A DNA stretch of 8,806 nt, from positions 13,077 through 21,882 of the forward strand of contig DCZD01000029.1 in NCBI GenBank assembly GCA_002331255.1, given 5' to 3'. Below, in pieces: positions 7,121 through 8,806 of this stretch (the stretch's first letter is position 1; every line of letters begins with the position of its first letter). This DNA comes from Acidimicrobiaceae bacterium UBA2093. Its GTDB lineage: Bacteria; Actinomycetota; Acidimicrobiia; Acidimicrobiales; Ilumatobacteraceae. A program made the position numbers and the translations under genes. The notes under the pieces were generated by a model, which worked only from the letters and a program-made list of their open reading frames with translations, searched no databases and had not been told where the DNA came from.

Positions 7121-8211
7121 CCAAAGTTCACCGCGCGTCTGCGCCGTCCGTCGATTCCTTCGGTGTCTACATCCACGTCCCGTTCTGTCACAAGAAATGT
7201 GACTACTGCGCATTCGCGACATGGGCTGACAAACACACTCTCATCGATGAGTACATGACAGCTCTTCTCACCGACATCGGCCGGGCTGTCGATCGTGGGT
7301 TGCCAATGGTCGACACGGTGTTTGTGGGCGGAGGAACGCCAACAATCGTTGATGCCGACGCTCTTGCTACGTGCATCGAGATGCTTCCGTTGGCTCGTGG
7401 CGCGGAAGTGACTATCGAATGCAATCCAGACGATGTGACAATCGAGTTGATGCAGCGCTACTCACACGCGGGCGTGAACCGCATCAGCATGGGAGTTCAG
7501 TCGATGAGACCGTCGGTGCTGTCGGCGCTTGGCCGCACTCATGACGTCGACCACGTCCACGAAGCGGTGAGCGCGGTGCGTGCAGCCGGCATCGAGGGGC
7601 TGAATCTCGATCTCATCTATGGTGCACACGGCGAGACGCTTGACGATTGGTCGGCGACACTTCGTGAAGCGGTGCAGTTGTCTCCCACGCACATCTCTGC
7701 GTATGCGCTGACTGTCGAAGCAGGAACTCCGTTGTCACTGGATGGCAGCCGTCACCCCGACGATGACGATCTTGCCGACAAGTATCTGATCACAGAAGAT
7801 CTCTTGACGGCTGCGGGGCTGGCGAACTACGAGATTTCCAACTGGTCAGTCCCTGGTTTTGAATGTCGGCACAACATGATCTACTGGAGACAGGGCGACT
7901 ATCTGGGGTTTGGATGCGCTGCCCACAGCCATGAAAAGGGACGACGGTGGTGGAATCTGCGCACCCCCGAGAGGTATATCCACGCTGTTCATGCTGGTGA
8001 ATCCACTGAAGCGGCGGGGGAGACTCTTGATGACGGCACTCGCCGACGTGAACGTCTTGAGTTGCTCTTGCGAATGCGCGACGGAATCGAGGCGCACCAT
8101 TTGCCGGTTGCCGACCTGGACGGTTTGGTCGAGGTTCGCGACGGCATGGCTCGACTGACGGTTTGGGGGCGACTTCTGGCAAACGAAGTGAGCCTGAAAA
8201 TAATCCCCTGA
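7117..8211 (+). CDS. hemW: Heme chaperone HemW (radical SAM protein)
   Basis: HemW binds heme and is thought to insert it into respiratory cytochromes; it was long misannotated as coproporphyrinogen III oxidase. The protein has 364 residues (E. coli YggW has 378). The radical-SAM cluster motif is C24-x3-C28-x2-C31 followed by F33, inside VPFCHKKCDYCAF. GGGTPT (71-76), the ECNP segment (101-104) and GVQS (126-129) are the standard SAM and barrel motifs. HNMIYW (252-257) matches the HemW-specific HNxxYW motif linked to heme binding, and GFGCAAHS (264-271) follows. The C-terminal HemN_C-like domain is present but short. The N-terminus has the PFC form rather than the longer N-terminal extension of true HemN. 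The GTG start overlaps the BldD-like stop as GTGA, and no later in-frame start precedes the iron-sulfur motif. hemW normally sits between lepA and hrcA; here it lies downstream of rsmE. Confidence 0.95.
   Translation: MTKVHRASAPSVDSFGVYIHVPFCHKKCDYCAFATWADKHTLIDEYMTALLTDIGRAVDRGLPMVDTVFVGGGTPTIVDADALATCIEMLPLARGAEVTIECNPDDVTIELMQRYSHAGVNRISMGVQSMRPSVLSALGRTHDVDHVHEAVSAVRAAGIEGLNLDLIYGAHGETLDDWSATLREAVQLSPTHISAYALTVEAGTPLSLDGSRHPDDDDLADKYLITEDLLTAAGLANYEISNWSVPGFECRHNMIYWRQGDYLGFGCAAHSHEKGRRWWNLRTPERYIHAVHAGESTEAAGETLDDGTRRRERLELLLRMRDGIEAHHLPVADLDGLVEVRDGMARLTVWGRLLANEVSLKIIP
8176..8204 (+). promoter_or_regulatory. Candidate promoter for tRNA-Val and the EamA gene
   Basis: Inside the end of hemW, CTGGCA (8176-8181) and AATAAT (8199-8204) are separated by exactly 17 bases. 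They match the housekeeping -35 (TTGACA) at four of six bases and the -10 (TATAAT) at five of six. Transcription would start near 8211-8213, giving a tRNA leader of about 20 bases. It is the best promoter-like pair I see near the tRNA, but it is judged only by eye. Confidence 0.4.
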
Positions 8212-8224
8212 TAGCCTAAGTCGT

Positions 8225-8236
8225 CCCTAGTTAGGG
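8225..8236 (+). repeat. Small inverted repeat overlapping the tRNA 5' end
   Basis: CCCTA (8225-8229) and TAGGG (8232-8236) are perfect reverse complements separated by two bases. The 3' arm includes the first three bases (GGG, 8234-8236) of the tRNA acceptor stem. In the precursor RNA the leader could pair with the tRNA 5' end, probably as a four-pair stem with a four-base loop. No U-tract follows, so it is not an intrinsic terminator for hemW. It could be chance. Confidence 0.3.
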
Positions 8237-8310
8237 CGCGTAGCTCAGTTGGTTAGAGCGCCACCATGACACGGTGGAGGTCCCGGGTTCGAGTCCCGTC
8301 GTGCCCACCA
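8234..8310 (+). tRNA. tRNA-Val, anticodon GAC
   Basis: A 77-base cloverleaf folds with standard sizes. The acceptor stem GGGCGCG (8234-8240) pairs with CGTGCCC (8300-8306), including one G-U pair. The D arm is GCTC (8243-8246) with GAGC (8256-8259). The anticodon stem CCACC (8261-8265) pairs with GGTGG (8273-8277). The anticodon loop ATGACAC carries GAC at 8268-8270 after U33, so it reads valine codons GUC and GUU. The T arm is CCGGG (8283-8287), loop TTCGAGT and CCCGT (8295-8299). Its first pair (49-65) is a C-U mismatch, while the other four pairs are intact. Discriminator A (8307) and an encoded CCA (8308-8310) complete it. The next gene's ATG begins one base later. The call is secure from fold and anticodon. 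Confidence 0.96.
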
Positions 8311-8311
8311 C

Positions 8312-8806
8312 ATGGCAGTTGTGCTGGCACTCCTCACTGCCGTTGTCTACGGGTCGGCTGATTTCCTCGGTGGGAAAGCCACCCGACATGTCTCTGCAAT
8401 CGGCGTCACCCTCGTTGGTCAGTTCTTCGGAATCGCCGTGCTCGGCATCGCCACGCTCGTGTCTGGCACGCCAGTACCGCCGGTTTCCGATTGGGCGTGG
8501 AGTGCACTTGCCGGGGTGCTCGGCTCGACCGGACTAGTCGTGTTCTACAAGGCGATGAGCTCTGGACACATGACCGTCGCGGCACCGACTGCAGCAGTGA
8601 TGGGGGCCGTGGTGCCGATCATCGCCGGATTACTGATGGGTGAGCGACCAAGTGCAGCGACGCTTATCGCCATGCCGGTCGCCGTCGCTGCGATCGCCCT
8701 CATCAGCGACATCTTGGGTCCGGGTCACCACCGGGCACCAGCACGAACCGTCGCACTCGCGGTGCTCGGTGGAGCACTCTTTGGTTTCGTGTTTGTTGCT
8801 TTGCAT
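8312..8806 (+). CDS. EamA/DMT-family transporter, 3' truncated by window edge
   Basis: The frame from ATG 8312 stays open to the last base and gives 165 residues, about half of a usual 280-310-residue drug/metabolite transporter. It begins MAVVLALLTAVVYGSADFLG, a typical EamA start: a short first helix with an aromatic-Gly stretch and then DF(L/I)GG. The visible part is very hydrophobic, with about six probable membrane helices (roughly 2-20, 28-50, 62-81, 86-108, 116-134 and 147-165). FYKAMSSGHMTVAAPTAAVMGAVVP (78-102) resembles the conserved helix 3-4 region of EamA repeats. The substrate is unknown; the family covers amino acids, nucleotides and other metabolites. The start lies one base after the tRNA CCA. 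There is no Shine-Dalgarno sequence, and any upstream contact region would be inside the tRNA, so a leaderless or tRNA-processed mRNA is plausible. No later start fits the family as well. Confidence 0.85.
   Translation, partial: MAVVLALLTAVVYGSADFLGGKATRHVSAIGVTLVGQFFGIAVLGIATLVSGTPVPPVSDWAWSALAGVLGSTGLVVFYKAMSSGHMTVAAPTAAVMGAVVPIIAGLLMGERPSAATLIAMPVAVAAIALISDILGPGHHRAPARTVALAVLGGALFGFVFVALH

Noticed and set aside
7117..8211. Reading this gene as oxygen-independent coproporphyrinogen III oxidase HemN
   Set aside because: The HNxxYW motif, the short N-terminus and the length fit HemW, which lacks that enzyme activity.
8274..8537. 87-codon open frame starting inside the tRNA
   Set aside because: It is out of frame with the EamA gene, which has clear helices and family start; this frame is a shadow.
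8772..8778. AGCACTC, half of a CIRCE operator
   Set aside because: No GAGTGCT partner follows at the 9-base spacing, and it lies inside the EamA gene.

Overview
The window is a compact stretch of fairly GC-rich bacterial chromosome with every gene on the + strand. It most likely comes from an actinobacterium (phylum Actinomycetota). The evidence is an hrcA-dnaJ-rsmE cluster beside lepA and hemW, the many GTG starts, GTGA overlaps and weak Shine-Dalgarno sequences, and above all a BldD-type regulator, a family known from Actinomycetota. A class cannot be fixed from the sequence alone. A non-Streptomyces lineage is likely, because the Streptomyces neighbours I know for bldD (pyrimidine genes, nusB, efp) are absent.

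Layout from left to right: the C-terminal 60% or so of LepA (1-1125); an MFS exporter (1128-2384); a class I CPD photolyase (2381-3739); the heat-shock repressor HrcA (3753-4751); DnaJ (4761-5879); the 16S rRNA methyltransferase RsmE (5887-6576); a BldD-like regulator (6599-7120); the heme chaperone HemW (7117-8211); tRNA-Val(GAC) (8234-8310); and the first 165 codons of an EamA/DMT-family transporter (8312-8806, running off the end). No gap between genes exceeds 22 bases, so there is no gene-free stretch of 300 bases or more. I see no rho-independent terminator, CRISPR array, mobile element or large repeat.

Functionally this is a housekeeping block: translation (lepA, rsmE, tRNA), protein folding and stress control (hrcA, dnaJ), DNA repair (photolyase) and heme handling (hemW). 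A transcription regulator is embedded in it, and a transporter lies near each end. Gene spacing and overlaps suggest long co-transcribed units.

Three points merit attention. The BldD-like protein keeps the cyclic-di-GMP binding signature RxD-x8-RxxD, and the 22-base gap before its gene holds a perfect palindrome matching the core of the Streptomyces BldD operator. The EamA transporter start codon lies one base after the encoded CCA end of tRNA-Val, so tRNA maturation could create a leaderless mRNA. The photolyase seems to lack the surface tryptophan of the classical electron-transfer triad.
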